A stretch of DNA of 64,000 nt from Paraburkholderia bonniea (lineage in GTDB: Bacteria > Pseudomonadota > Gammaproteobacteria > Burkholderiales > Burkholderiaceae), in assembly GCF_009455625.1 (NCBI RefSeq), contig NZ_QPEQ01000001.1, positions 1,550,001-1,614,000 of the forward strand. The letters are read 5' to 3'. Positions 56,610 to 64,000 of this stretch are shown here, piece after piece (within the stretch, counting starts at the first letter, position 1; each line of letters starts with the position of its first letter). The notes beneath the pieces were generated by a model. It saw only the letters and a list, made by a program, of their open reading frames with translations. It made no database searches and was not told the DNA's origin. The position numbers and the translations under genes were made by a program.

Positions 56610-58361
56610 CTAGGCCTCCTCCTTTTTTTGCCGTGCCAGTTCTTCGTCGCGCAGCTCGCGGCGCAAAATTTTCCCTACATTGCTTTGCGGTAACGTCTCG
56701 CGGAATTCAACCGCTTTGGGCACCTTGTAGCCCGTCAGATTTTTGCGGCAATGCTGGATGATCTGCTCGGCGCTCAGTGCTGGATTGCGTGCAACGATAA
56801 ACACTTTCACTCGCTCGCCTTGCGCTACGTCAGGAATGCCGATTGCCGCGACTTCGCGCACGTCCGGGTGCATGGCAATCACATCTTCGATTTCGTTCGG
56901 ATAGACGTTAAAGCCCGACACCAGAATCATGTCTTTCTTGCGGTCGATCAGCCGGATGAAGCCGCGTGCATCCATCACGCCGATATCGCCCGTAGCCATC
57001 CAGCCTTCTTCATCGAAGACCCGGGCGCTTTCTTCCGGCCGGTTCCAGTAGCCCTTCATTACTTGTGGCCCCTTGACGCACAACTCACCTGGCTCGCCAA
57101 CGCCGCCCCAGGTGCCGTCGTCTTTCTTGAAGCGCACTGAGGTGGAGGGTGCGGGCAGTCCAATTGAGCCATTGAAGTCATGCTGTGTGCCGGCATCAAC
57201 TGGGTTCATGGTGACGATGGGTGAGCATTCGGTCAGGCCATAGCCTTCGACGATGGATTGCCCGGTGACGGCCTTGAAGCGCTCGGCGACGGCTTTTTGC
57301 ATGGCCATGCCGCCAGCCATCGCCAGTTTCAGTCCGGAAAAATCACGCTGACGAAATTCTTCGTTATCCAGGAAGGCGTTGTACAGCGTGTTGACGGCGG
57401 TAATGCAGGTGAATTTTTCATGGCGAATGATCTTCATCACACGTTTGGTGTCACGCGGATTGGCGATCAGGATATTGCGTCCGCCGAGCCCCATGAAGAT
57501 CAGCGCATTCACTGTCAGCGAGTAGATGTGATACAGCGGCAGCGGTGTGAGCACCGTTTCGATCTCGCCGCTTAACCGCTGGCTGGACCAGACCTTGGCT
57601 TGCAGCACGTTGGCGATGATGTTGCCGTGCGTGAGCATCGCGCCTTTGGCCACGCCGGTGGTGCCGCCGGTGTACTGCAAAAAGGCGATGTCCTGATGGC
57701 TCAGACTGACCGGTGTGAGCGTTAGCCTGGCACCGGTGGCGAGCGCATCCAGCAAGCGTACCGCCTGTGGCAGGTGGTACGCGGGCACCATTTTCTTCAC
57801 GTGCTTGAGCACGAAGTTCAGCGCGCGGCCTTTCAGGTTCAGGCCATCTGCCAGCAGATCACCAAGCGCGGTGACGATCACGTTTTGCACGCGCGTGCCG
57901 GGCAGTGCGTCTTCGACTGTTTTGGCGAAGTTCTCGAACACGATCAGGGTTTGTGCGCCGCTGTCTTTTAACTGATGCGCGAGTTCTCGCACGGTGTAGA
58001 GCGGATTCACATTGACCACCACCCCCGCTGCCTTGAGCACGCCAAAGAGTGCGATCGGGTATTGGAACGAGTTGGGCAGCATTACCGCGACCCGGTCGCC
58101 GGGTTTCACGCCAATGCTTTGCAGGTATGCGGCGAAAATGTTGGCTTTGCGTGCCAGCTCGCGGTATGTCAGCTCAGCGCCGACGCTGACATACGCCACG
58201 CGTTCGCTGAACTGGGCTGTGCTGGCATCAAAAAAATGGGCGAGCGAGGTGTACTGCGTGACGTCGATTTCATGCGGAATATCGGCGGGGTAGGACGCAT
58301 ACCAAAGACCATCGGTGTCAGGTGCGAGCCCAGAGGGCTGCTGGATGGATGGGCTGTTCAT
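56610..58361 (-). CDS. fadD: Long-chain fatty acid-CoA ligase
   Basis: 583 residues, ANL family. The P-loop YTGGTTGVAKGAMLTHGN lies near residue 233, the GYGLTECSP motif near 365, and GWMATGDIGVMDARGFIRLIDRKKDMI with FNVYPNEIED from 445 onward; Lys in LPQSNVGKILRREL near 565 is the catalytic Lys. It activates long-chain fatty acids to acyl-CoA at the inner membrane. It is the last gene of a minus-strand run with a dehydratase, FadE and a TetR regulator. Confidence 0.93.
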   Translation of the reverse strand: MNSPSIQQPSGLAPDTDGLWYASYPADIPHEIDVTQYTSLAHFFDASTAQFSERVAYVSVGAELTYRELARKANIFAAYLQSIGVKPGDRVAVMLPNSFQYPIALFGVLKAAGVVVNVNPLYTVRELAHQLKDSGAQTLIVFENFAKTVEDALPGTRVQNVIVTALGDLLADGLNLKGRALNFVLKHVKKMVPAYHLPQAVRLLDALATGARLTLTPVSLSHQDIAFLQYTGGTTGVAKGAMLTHGNIIANVLQAKVWSSQRLSGEIETVLTPLPLYHIYSLTVNALIFMGLGGRNILIANPRDTKRVMKIIRHEKFTCITAVNTLYNAFLDNEEFRQRDFSGLKLAMAGGMAMQKAVAERFKAVTGQSIVEGYGLTECSPIVTMNPVDAGTQHDFNGSIGLPAPSTSVRFKKDDGTWGGVGEPGELCVKGPQVMKGYWNRPEESARVFDEEGWMATGDIGVMDARGFIRLIDRKKDMILVSGFNVYPNEIEDVIAMHPDVREVAAIGIPDVAQGERVKVFIVARNPALSAEQIIQHCRKNLTGYKVPKAVEFRETLPQSNVGKILRRELRDEELARQKKEEA

Positions 58362-58540
58362 GACGGTCTCCTGATGCCGGATTTGCGCTTGGCCAATGCT
58401 GGTGTTGGCGCGCGTCGTTCGTTGTGTGGTGAGAGCAGTAGTGCTGGGTCGGAATCATGCATGAATTTTTACCTGCCGGGCGATTCGTTATGCATTTTGT
58501 CCGCAGTTTGCCGTTTGATCTGGCGCAGCGGCGTCGTGCG

Positions 58541-59434
58541 TCAGGTGGGGAGCGCGTGCAGGTGGCCGCGTAGATGAGGCTTGTCTGTGGTGTCGCGCAC
58601 TTCGAACTCGCGCTCAAAATCAGTGGTTGCAGCGCTCCACAAAAGGGCTTCCGCAGGCAGCATCAGCGGTAGTTTGAATTCGGCGCGGAGACTGGCCTGA
58701 GCCAGTGGTCCTGGTGGTTGCAACGCGGCGAGTGCATAGGCCAGCGTCCACATGCCATGGGCGATGGCCCGGGGAAAGCCGAAGGCTCTGGCTGGGAGTG
58801 CGCCTAAATGGATTGGGTTGTAGTCGCCGGAGACCTTGGCGTAGTCGCGTCCGAGACGTGCGGGCAAGGACCAGTGCGCGCTGGGTGTGAGCGTTTCGCG
58901 TGCCAGCCGCAGGGGCGCTGGCGGCGCTGCGCCAGACGCTTCGGCTCCGCGCCGCAGGTAAAGACTTTCGCTGTCCCAGACGGCTGCACCACGCCGATAT
59001 GCCCGTGCATGCACGACGAATGCCTGGCCTTTGGCGTGCTGCACCAGCGCTCCGCATTCCACTTCGAGACGCAGCGCATCGCCGCTTGCCAGTGGTTGAT
59101 GCTGGTGTATCTGATTAGCCAGATGCACCAGCCCGAGCGCGGGCCATGGAAATGACGGGTCGGTGAGCAGCAGCATATGAAGTGGAAACGCCAGCAGATG
59201 AGGCGCGGTGAGCGGCACTCCATGCTCCGGGTGAAAGCCGCAGACGCTGGCATAGCGCGCCAGCATGGCCGGATCAAGCACAGCGGCGGGGCGCACCAGG
59301 CGTAGCGCCGGTAACTGCGCGTTGCGTGAGCGTTTGAAGAGTCCTGCTAGCGTGCGGGCATAGAGCGAAGGAGTGTCAGGGGCGGTGTTGACGATAACCG
59401 TTTGCACGTCGAGCTTCCGTTCAGGGTGGGACAT
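58541..59434 (-). CDS. MaoC-family (R)-specific enoyl-CoA hydratase
   Basis: 297 residues from the Met of MSHPERKLDV; upstream in-frame codons look non-coding. The C-terminal half has the hydratase-2 motif DYNPIHLGALPARAFGFPRAIAHGMW near residue 200 (core GDYNPIH...AHGM). The N-terminal half, near residue 60, looks like a second, degenerate hotdog. Between fadE and fadD it would hydrate enoyl-CoA in fatty acid breakdown or link it to polyhydroxyalkanoate synthesis. Substrate is inferred. Confidence 0.82.
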   Translation of the reverse strand: MSHPERKLDVQTVIVNTAPDTPSLYARTLAGLFKRSRNAQLPALRLVRPAAVLDPAMLARYASVCGFHPEHGVPLTAPHLLAFPLHMLLLTDPSFPWPALGLVHLANQIHQHQPLASGDALRLEVECGALVQHAKGQAFVVHARAYRRGAAVWDSESLYLRRGAEASGAAPPAPLRLARETLTPSAHWSLPARLGRDYAKVSGDYNPIHLGALPARAFGFPRAIAHGMWTLAYALAALQPPGPLAQASLRAEFKLPLMLPAEALLWSAATTDFEREFEVRDTTDKPHLRGHLHALPT

Positions 59435-59498
59435 ACGGCATTTCGTGCGGGCAGGCCAGTACGCGCCATGCTGTGCGAAGAGAAGACAAGCCCGCGCG

Positions 59499-62015
59499 TT
59501 AAGCGTCTGCGGTTGGATCAAGCGCCACTTCGGTATGCGGGTGGAGCTGTGCTTTGCGTTGCTGTAACGCTGAGAGCATATCGAAGTCGGCACCGAAGTC
59601 ATCGACTTTCACTACCTGTTCCGCTGCATGCTGATACTGCTCCAGCACCTGGCGTTCTGCCGCGTCGATCAGGCCATGCCCAAGGGCGGTGTCGGCCCAG
59701 TCACTGAAGGTGTTCAGGCTCTGTGGCATTGACTCAAGCAGACCGCGCTTTATCGGCTCGCGCAGTTTGTGTTCGATCGCGCTGATCTGCGGGCTGAGCA
59801 CGAACAGCCGCTCACCATGACTGAGCGGATCGGTGGCGGCGGTGGCGGCATACGAATCAGCGACGAGGCGCTCGCGTGCGCTGCCAGGTGTTTGCATCAG
59901 GCGCGCAATCGCGGCGCTTAGATGGTCAGCGGGTGCGTGGTGCGGCAGGCCGAACGGCAGCGCGAGCAATCGCACGCAAGCGGCGATGAAACGATTGGGA
60001 TAGTTGCGCAGCACGCCGTCGATGGCCTCAGCGGCACGCTGCAATGCATCTTCGACGCCCCATTGCACCAGCGGCAAATCTTCCGCTTGACGGCCCTCGT
60101 CTTCAAAGCGCTTGAGCGTCGCGGAGATCAGATACAGCTGCGACAGCACATCGCCGAGCCGCGCTGAGATCCGCTCGCGGCGCTTCAGATCGGCACCGAG
60201 AACGAACATCGAGACATCGGCCAGCAGCGCGAACAGCGTAGCGAGGCGTGTCGCCGCGCGGTAGTAGCGCCGCAGCGCAGGTGCTGCCGCTCTGGGCCAG
60301 GCGGCGAAGACGGCACCGGTGAGCGCGAACCCGGCGCTGCGCACGAGGTTGGCCAGCACAAAGCTCATGTGACCAAAAAAGGCTGCGTCAAAGGCTTGCA
60401 GCGCGCGCTTCGGGTCGGTGTCCTGGGTCGCGGCCATTTCCTTGAGCACATAGGGATGGCAGCGGATCGCCCCCTGGCCAAAGATAATCAGGCAGCGCGT
60501 GAGAATGTTCGCGCCTTCAACCGTGATCGCTACGGGCACTTGCTGATAGGCGCGTGCGAGAAAGTTCGATGGCCCCATACAGATGCCCTTGCCCGCGACC
60601 ACATCCATGCCATCGTTAATCACCATGCGGGCGCGCTCGGTGATGTGGTACTTCACGATGGCCGAAATGACCGAGGGTTTTTCGCCCAGATCGACGGCCT
60701 GCGCAGCGAGCCTGCGAGCTGCATCCATCACATACAGATGGCCACCCATGCGTCCCAGCGCTTCTTGCACGCCTTCGAACTTGCCGATGGCCGTGCGGAA
60801 CTGACGGCGCACGGCGGCATAAGCGCCCGTGCTGCGCACCGCCAGCTTGGCCATGCCGACGTTCGACGAAGGCAATGAAATGGCGCGGCCCGCCGCGAGG
60901 CATTCCATCAGCATGCGCCAGCCATTGCCGATCTGGGCGCGTCCGCCGATCACCCAGTCGAGCGGAATAAAGACGTCCTTGCCGGACGTCGGTCCATTCT
61001 GAAACACCGCGTTGAGTGGCCAGTGACGGCGGCCCGTCGTGACACCAGGATGGCTCACCGGAATCAGCGCGCAGGTGATGCCCGGCACGTCATCGGCACC
61101 GAGCAGATGCTCTGGGTCGAGCGCGCGAAAGGCTAGCCCCAGCACCGTCGCAATCGGGCCGAGCGTGATATAGCGCTTGTCCCAGTTGAGCCTGAAACCC
61201 AGCGTTGTGCGGCCTTCGAAGATCTGCTGGCAGACCACGCCGGTATCGGGGATGGCGGCGGCGTCCGAGCCCGCGTAGGGGCTAGTCAAGGCAAAGCAGG
61301 GCAAATCATCGCCTCGGGCGAGGCGCGGCAGATAGTGGTTTTTCTGTGCGTCGGTGCCGTAATGCATCAACAGCTCAGCAGGCCCCAGCGAGTTCGGCAC
61401 CATGACCGATACTGCGGCGGCCGAACACCGCGTTGCCAGTTTCATGATGACCTGCGAGTGCGCGTAAGCGGAAAAGCCTTTGCCGCCGTACTCGCGCGGA
61501 ATAATCATGCCGAGAAAGCCCTGTTCTTTGAGGTACTGCCATGTCTGAGGCGAGAGGTCTTGCCAGATCGCGGTAGTGTCCCAGTCGTTGGCCAGCTCAC
61601 ATAAACGTTCGCATTCCAGATCAAGAAACGATTGCTCTTCGGGGCTGAGTCTGGCGGGGCCATACGCGAGGAGTGTGGCCCAATGCGGGCGGCCGCTGAA
61701 GAGTTCGGCATCCCACCACACGGTGCCCGCTTCGATTGCATCGCGCTCAGTGGGCGACATCTGCGGCAGGATCCGGCGTAAGAGCTGGAATGCTGGACGC
61801 GCCAGCCAGGCACGACGCCACGGCCGCACGCTCAGTATCAGCGCGGGCAAGACCAGCACTAGCGCAAGCACGATGCCAGTGACGGGGCCGATGCTGCCGC
61901 TGCCATACAGCGCAGCGACCCAGGCCACCATGAACGCCAGCCACCATAAAGCCCGGGCCTGAAGCCCGGTGAGTATTAGCACAGCGGCGATCAGCCCGAC
62001 GATGAACCACACCAT
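59499..62015 (-). CDS. fadE: Acyl-CoA dehydrogenase FadE
   Basis: 838 residues, close to the E. coli FadE length (about 814) and clearly not the short acyl-CoA dehydrogenase type. Two or three hydrophobic helices fill residues 1-60 (MVWFIVGLIAAVLILTGLQA at the start). The dehydrogenase core begins near 110; LTSPYAGSDAAAIPDTG and later GPSNFLARAYQQ are present, and a long C-terminal extension (DUF1974-like) follows to the end. AGGAG precedes the ATG. It catalyses the first step of beta-oxidation at the inner membrane. It lies about 150 bp downstream of the TetR gene. Confidence 0.93.
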   Translation of the reverse strand: MVWFIVGLIAAVLILTGLQARALWWLAFMVAWVAALYGSGSIGPVTGIVLALVLVLPALILSVRPWRRAWLARPAFQLLRRILPQMSPTERDAIEAGTVWWDAELFSGRPHWATLLAYGPARLSPEEQSFLDLECERLCELANDWDTTAIWQDLSPQTWQYLKEQGFLGMIIPREYGGKGFSAYAHSQVIMKLATRCSAAAVSVMVPNSLGPAELLMHYGTDAQKNHYLPRLARGDDLPCFALTSPYAGSDAAAIPDTGVVCQQIFEGRTTLGFRLNWDKRYITLGPIATVLGLAFRALDPEHLLGADDVPGITCALIPVSHPGVTTGRRHWPLNAVFQNGPTSGKDVFIPLDWVIGGRAQIGNGWRMLMECLAAGRAISLPSSNVGMAKLAVRSTGAYAAVRRQFRTAIGKFEGVQEALGRMGGHLYVMDAARRLAAQAVDLGEKPSVISAIVKYHITERARMVINDGMDVVAGKGICMGPSNFLARAYQQVPVAITVEGANILTRCLIIFGQGAIRCHPYVLKEMAATQDTDPKRALQAFDAAFFGHMSFVLANLVRSAGFALTGAVFAAWPRAAAPALRRYYRAATRLATLFALLADVSMFVLGADLKRRERISARLGDVLSQLYLISATLKRFEDEGRQAEDLPLVQWGVEDALQRAAEAIDGVLRNYPNRFIAACVRLLALPFGLPHHAPADHLSAAIARLMQTPGSARERLVADSYAATAATDPLSHGERLFVLSPQISAIEHKLREPIKRGLLESMPQSLNTFSDWADTALGHGLIDAAERQVLEQYQHAAEQVVKVDDFGADFDMLSALQQRKAQLHPHTEVALDPTADA

Positions 62016-62166
62016 GGCGTGTTCTCCTGTTCAAAGCGCAACCAAGCGCAGGCAAGGCGCTTACGCCTGGCAGACTGGAGCGAAGCGCTACCGGGCAGGA
62101 TTTTCTGGCGGACGAGCGGGTGTTGCTCGCACAGCCGCGTAGCGAGACGGGCTCAGCGCACCGGTT

Positions 62167-63057
62167 TCAAAACCGGCCTCTGATACTGGCCGCCGTTGCG
62201 TGACGGTGAGCCGAATGCCGCACGGGATCCATTGCCCGCACCGCGAGTTGTTCGGCGAAGTTGCATACAGGCTTTACCCGGTGGCGTGCGATGACCTGGG
62301 TTGCGGGCCGGATCGTGCTCGTGGGTTTCACGCACAGGGTGTCGCTCAGATCATCATCAGCATGGCTGAGCAATTCGAGGAGTGAGGCGATGCGGTTGGA
62401 ATCAGGTAACGGCGCTTCGAGTGAGGCCACCATGAGCGAGGCCAGACGGGCGACCAGTTGCAGGTCGGTCGTGGGCAAGCCATGGGCGAACTTTGACATC
62501 AGCTCATCCGGGCTTGCCTCAGCCAGCACGCCGGAGAGCGCGCCAATCGAAAAATGCAGACGCCAGCCCAGTTCTTCGCGTGGCAAATGGGGCAGCGTGC
62601 GCTGAAATGAGGTGAAAAAACGTTCTGCCACCGCCGTGTAATGCTCCGCCAGAAAACGCCGGATAAAGCTTGACGGATCGGAATACACGCGCCCGAGCAA
62701 GCGTAAAAATGCTTTGCCACCGCGCTGTGGATCACGTGACAGACGCAGCGCCGGAATAAACATTGCGCCCAGCACGTGTTCGCACGTCAGGTGGGTGCCG
62801 AGCTGGCTGTTGAAGCGTTCGAGCAATGCCAGACGTTGCTGGTTCAGCGTATCCAGGCGGCACGCCAGCATCTCGCGCATGAGCGCTTCCTTGCTGCCGA
62901 AGTGATAGTTGACTGCCGCAAGATTGACTTCAGCTTGTGAGGTGATTTGCCGTAACGACATCGCCTCGTAGCCGTGTTCGATAAAAAGTGATTCTGTGGC
63001 GTCGAGGATACGAGCCCGGGTATCGCCGGATGAGCGGCGATTGCTGCGAGTGGCCAT
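62167..63057 (-). CDS. TetR-family regulator of the fad cluster
   Basis: 296 residues. The helix-turn-helix lies at residues 12-55 (RARILDATESLFIEHGYEAM, then LAAVNYHFGSKEALMREML). The ligand domain to about residue 235 ends like other TetR proteins of fatty acid pathways. The last 50-60 residues are a basic tail (TQVIARHRVKPVC and SAHRHATAASIRG) that I do not recognise; a missed early stop or frameshift relative to relatives is possible. It likely represses the downstream fadE-maoC-fadD genes and responds to acyl-CoA. Confidence 0.85.
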   Translation of the reverse strand: MATRSNRRSSGDTRARILDATESLFIEHGYEAMSLRQITSQAEVNLAAVNYHFGSKEALMREMLACRLDTLNQQRLALLERFNSQLGTHLTCEHVLGAMFIPALRLSRDPQRGGKAFLRLLGRVYSDPSSFIRRFLAEHYTAVAERFFTSFQRTLPHLPREELGWRLHFSIGALSGVLAEASPDELMSKFAHGLPTTDLQLVARLASLMVASLEAPLPDSNRIASLLELLSHADDDLSDTLCVKPTSTIRPATQVIARHRVKPVCNFAEQLAVRAMDPVRHSAHRHATAASIRGRF

Positions 63058-63356
63058 GTTGCGTCTCCCAATGCCGGTAACCCGGCCGCAATTTATGTAT
63101 TTGAAACAGGCGTTTTTCAGGATAAAAAGGTTCGGGCTGAAGCTGCAAGCGCGCGTTGTGGGTAGGAGCCTCTAAATCGGGCGTGGCGCTGGGTGGCGGC
63201 TGGTATGGACGAGGCTTGCCTGGCCCGCTGCGCATGGGCTTGAGCCGTAGGGTAGAGGCGGCGTTCAGGCGAAATCAGAGAAGGCGGAGGTGACTGCGGT
63301 TATAAAGAGCGCGCGTGGCATCGGGTCCACGCGTGGTTTAACCAGGAGACTGATTG
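63058..63356. other. Divergent spacer between the TetR gene and the MAPEG gene
   Basis: About 300 bp holding promoters of both genes. No further gene is supported. A tetR operator would be expected here or in the fadE leader, but I found no convincing long palindrome. Confidence 0.45.
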
Positions 63357-63731
63357 ATGACGATTCTTCACTTGTGTTTGTTGATTGTGGCGCTGCTGCC
63401 ATTTCCGTGGACGCTGATTGCCAAACTCGGCGGGCGTTACAACAATCACGCGCCGCGGGCGTATCTGGCGGCGCTTGATGGCTGGAGAGCGCGGGCTCAC
63501 GCCGCGCATCAGAACGCCTGGGAGGCGCTGGCGCTGTTCACGGCGGCGGTGCTGGTGGCTGGACAGGCAGGCGAGGCTACGACGTGGATCAATACGCTAG
63601 CGGTGACGTATGTCGTTATGCGGGTATTGCATGGTGTGTTGTATTTGCTTGACTGGGCAAGCCTGCGCTCGCTGGTCTGGTTCGTGGGGCTGGGATGCGT
63701 GATCGCGCTGTTTGTTGCGGGTGTGCGCTGA
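63357..63731 (+). CDS. MAPEG family membrane protein
   Basis: 124 residues from the ATG with AGGAG eight bases upstream; the TTG three bases earlier is rejected. Four hydrophobic segments: the first ILHLCLLIVALLPFPWTLIA, the others near 50-70, 75-95 and 100-120. HQNAWEALALFTAAVLVAG near residue 48 is the bacterial MAPEG/YecN-like signature. The family includes glutathione-linked membrane enzymes in eukaryotes; the bacterial role is not established. Confidence 0.8.
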   Translation: MTILHLCLLIVALLPFPWTLIAKLGGRYNNHAPRAYLAALDGWRARAHAAHQNAWEALALFTAAVLVAGQAGEATTWINTLAVTYVVMRVLHGVLYLLDWASLRSLVWFVGLGCVIALFVAGVR

Positions 63732-63862
63732 ATGTGGCGACTGAATGCGGTGACGTTGGCGGTTTGTAGCAGACGTGGCCGGGTTTTTAGTGGGCCACGC
63801 GCTGCGGGCGAGTGAATCGCTCGGCTCGGTTTAGTACGGGGGGAGTGCAGCCAGCCAAAAGC

Positions 63863-63891
63863 AAAAAGCCCGCTATTTAAGCGGGCTTTTT
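63863..63891 (-). terminator. Rho-independent terminator of tRNA-Leu
   Basis: AAAAAGCCCGC and its complement enclose TATTTAA. It ends about 30 bases after the tRNA CCA on the minus strand and carries a T-run. Confidence 0.8.
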
Positions 63892-63922
63892 GTTGATTTT
63901 GCTGATTCTTTAAAACGGTGGA

Positions 63923-64000
63923 TGGTGCCCAGGAGAGGACTCGAACCTCCACGAAGTTGCCTTCGCTAGCACCTGAAGCTAGTGCGTCTACCAATTCCGC
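63923..64000 (-). tRNA. tRNA-Leu (anticodon CAG), partial
   Basis: The 3' part is on the minus strand with CCA encoded. The anticodon stem CTAGC/GCTAG encloses TTCAGGT, giving anticodon CAG. A long variable arm (CGAAGGCAACTTCG) is typical of tRNA-Leu. The first bases of the acceptor stem lie beyond the window end. Confidence 0.93.

Noticed and set aside
56432-56761. 109-codon plus-strand frame overlapping the fadD end
   Set aside because: It is largely antisense to fadD with no start signal, so it is a shadow.
63509-63994. 161-residue minus-strand frame containing SEGNFVEVRVLSWAP
   Set aside because: It reads through the tRNA-Leu gene, the terminator and the MAPEG gene antisense; an artefact.

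Overview
The window looks like a chromosomal segment of a Burkholderiaceae beta-proteobacterium of the Burkholderia/Paraburkholderia type. Evidence is the high-GC coding style, the housekeeping set (galU, valS, uvrD, mtn, argO/argP, pdxY), a complete hutHCUDIFG operon including the hutF/hutG branch, an FadE-type acyl-CoA dehydrogenase cluster and type VI secretion genes. The species cannot be fixed from sequence reading alone. Several AT-rich patches (27.1-27.4, 31.4-32.9, 37.0-39.0, 51.2-51.45 and part of 53-54, and 54.7-56.5 kb) interrupt the GC-rich background and coincide with orphan or accessory genes.

Region 1 (1-15.1 kb) is the downstream part of an aryl polyene (APE) pigment cluster. 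Tightly overlapping genes encode an AMP-ligase fused to a dehydratase, a glycosyltransferase-acyltransferase fusion, a broken ammonia-lyase remnant, a thioesterase, a LolA-like carrier, an MMPL exporter, three ketosynthases, a dehydratase and a ketoreductase. A small lipoprotein, a divergent methyltransferase and a halogenase-like flavoprotein follow. The acyl carrier proteins expected for such a pathway are not in the window and presumably lie upstream of base 1. Ape names follow the published Xenorhabdus/E. coli nomenclature by analogy.

Region 2 (15.2-26.6 kb) is housekeeping: galU, valS, uvrD-mtn, the divergent argO/argP pair, and an MFS transporter coupled to a PRC-barrel lipoprotein. Region 3 (26.6-35.1 kb) is an orphan type VI secretion module. 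It carries VgrG, a candidate M23-like/GH19-like cell-wall hydrolase interrupted by one in-frame TAA, a candidate periplasmic immunity protein and a 701-residue membrane-anchored protein of unknown function. Region 4 (35.1-39.0 kb) has an NAD-dependent reductase with a divergent LysR gene, then an AT-rich orphan gene for a Ser/Asn-rich 425-residue protein.

Region 5 (39.0-47.7 kb) is the histidine utilisation operon, with a candidate HutC operator overlapping a sigma70-like promoter, and a 12-copy, 12-bp in-frame repeat inside hutD. Region 6 (47.7-54.7 kb) has an acidic hypothetical gene, pdxY, three adjacent microsatellites, a BamE-like lipoprotein, a patatin, an orphan 921-residue helical protein and tRNA-Pro(GGG). 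Region 7 (54.7-64 kb) has a ribbon-helix-helix protein gene, about 1.36 kb of AT-rich DNA without a credible gene, a TetR-fadE-maoC-fadD beta-oxidation cluster, a MAPEG protein gene and a partial tRNA-Leu(CAG).

The most novel candidates are the two orphan proteins at 37.3 and 51.4 kb and the VgrG-linked effector/immunity/unknown set. No complete new multi-gene system could be demonstrated from the sequence alone.
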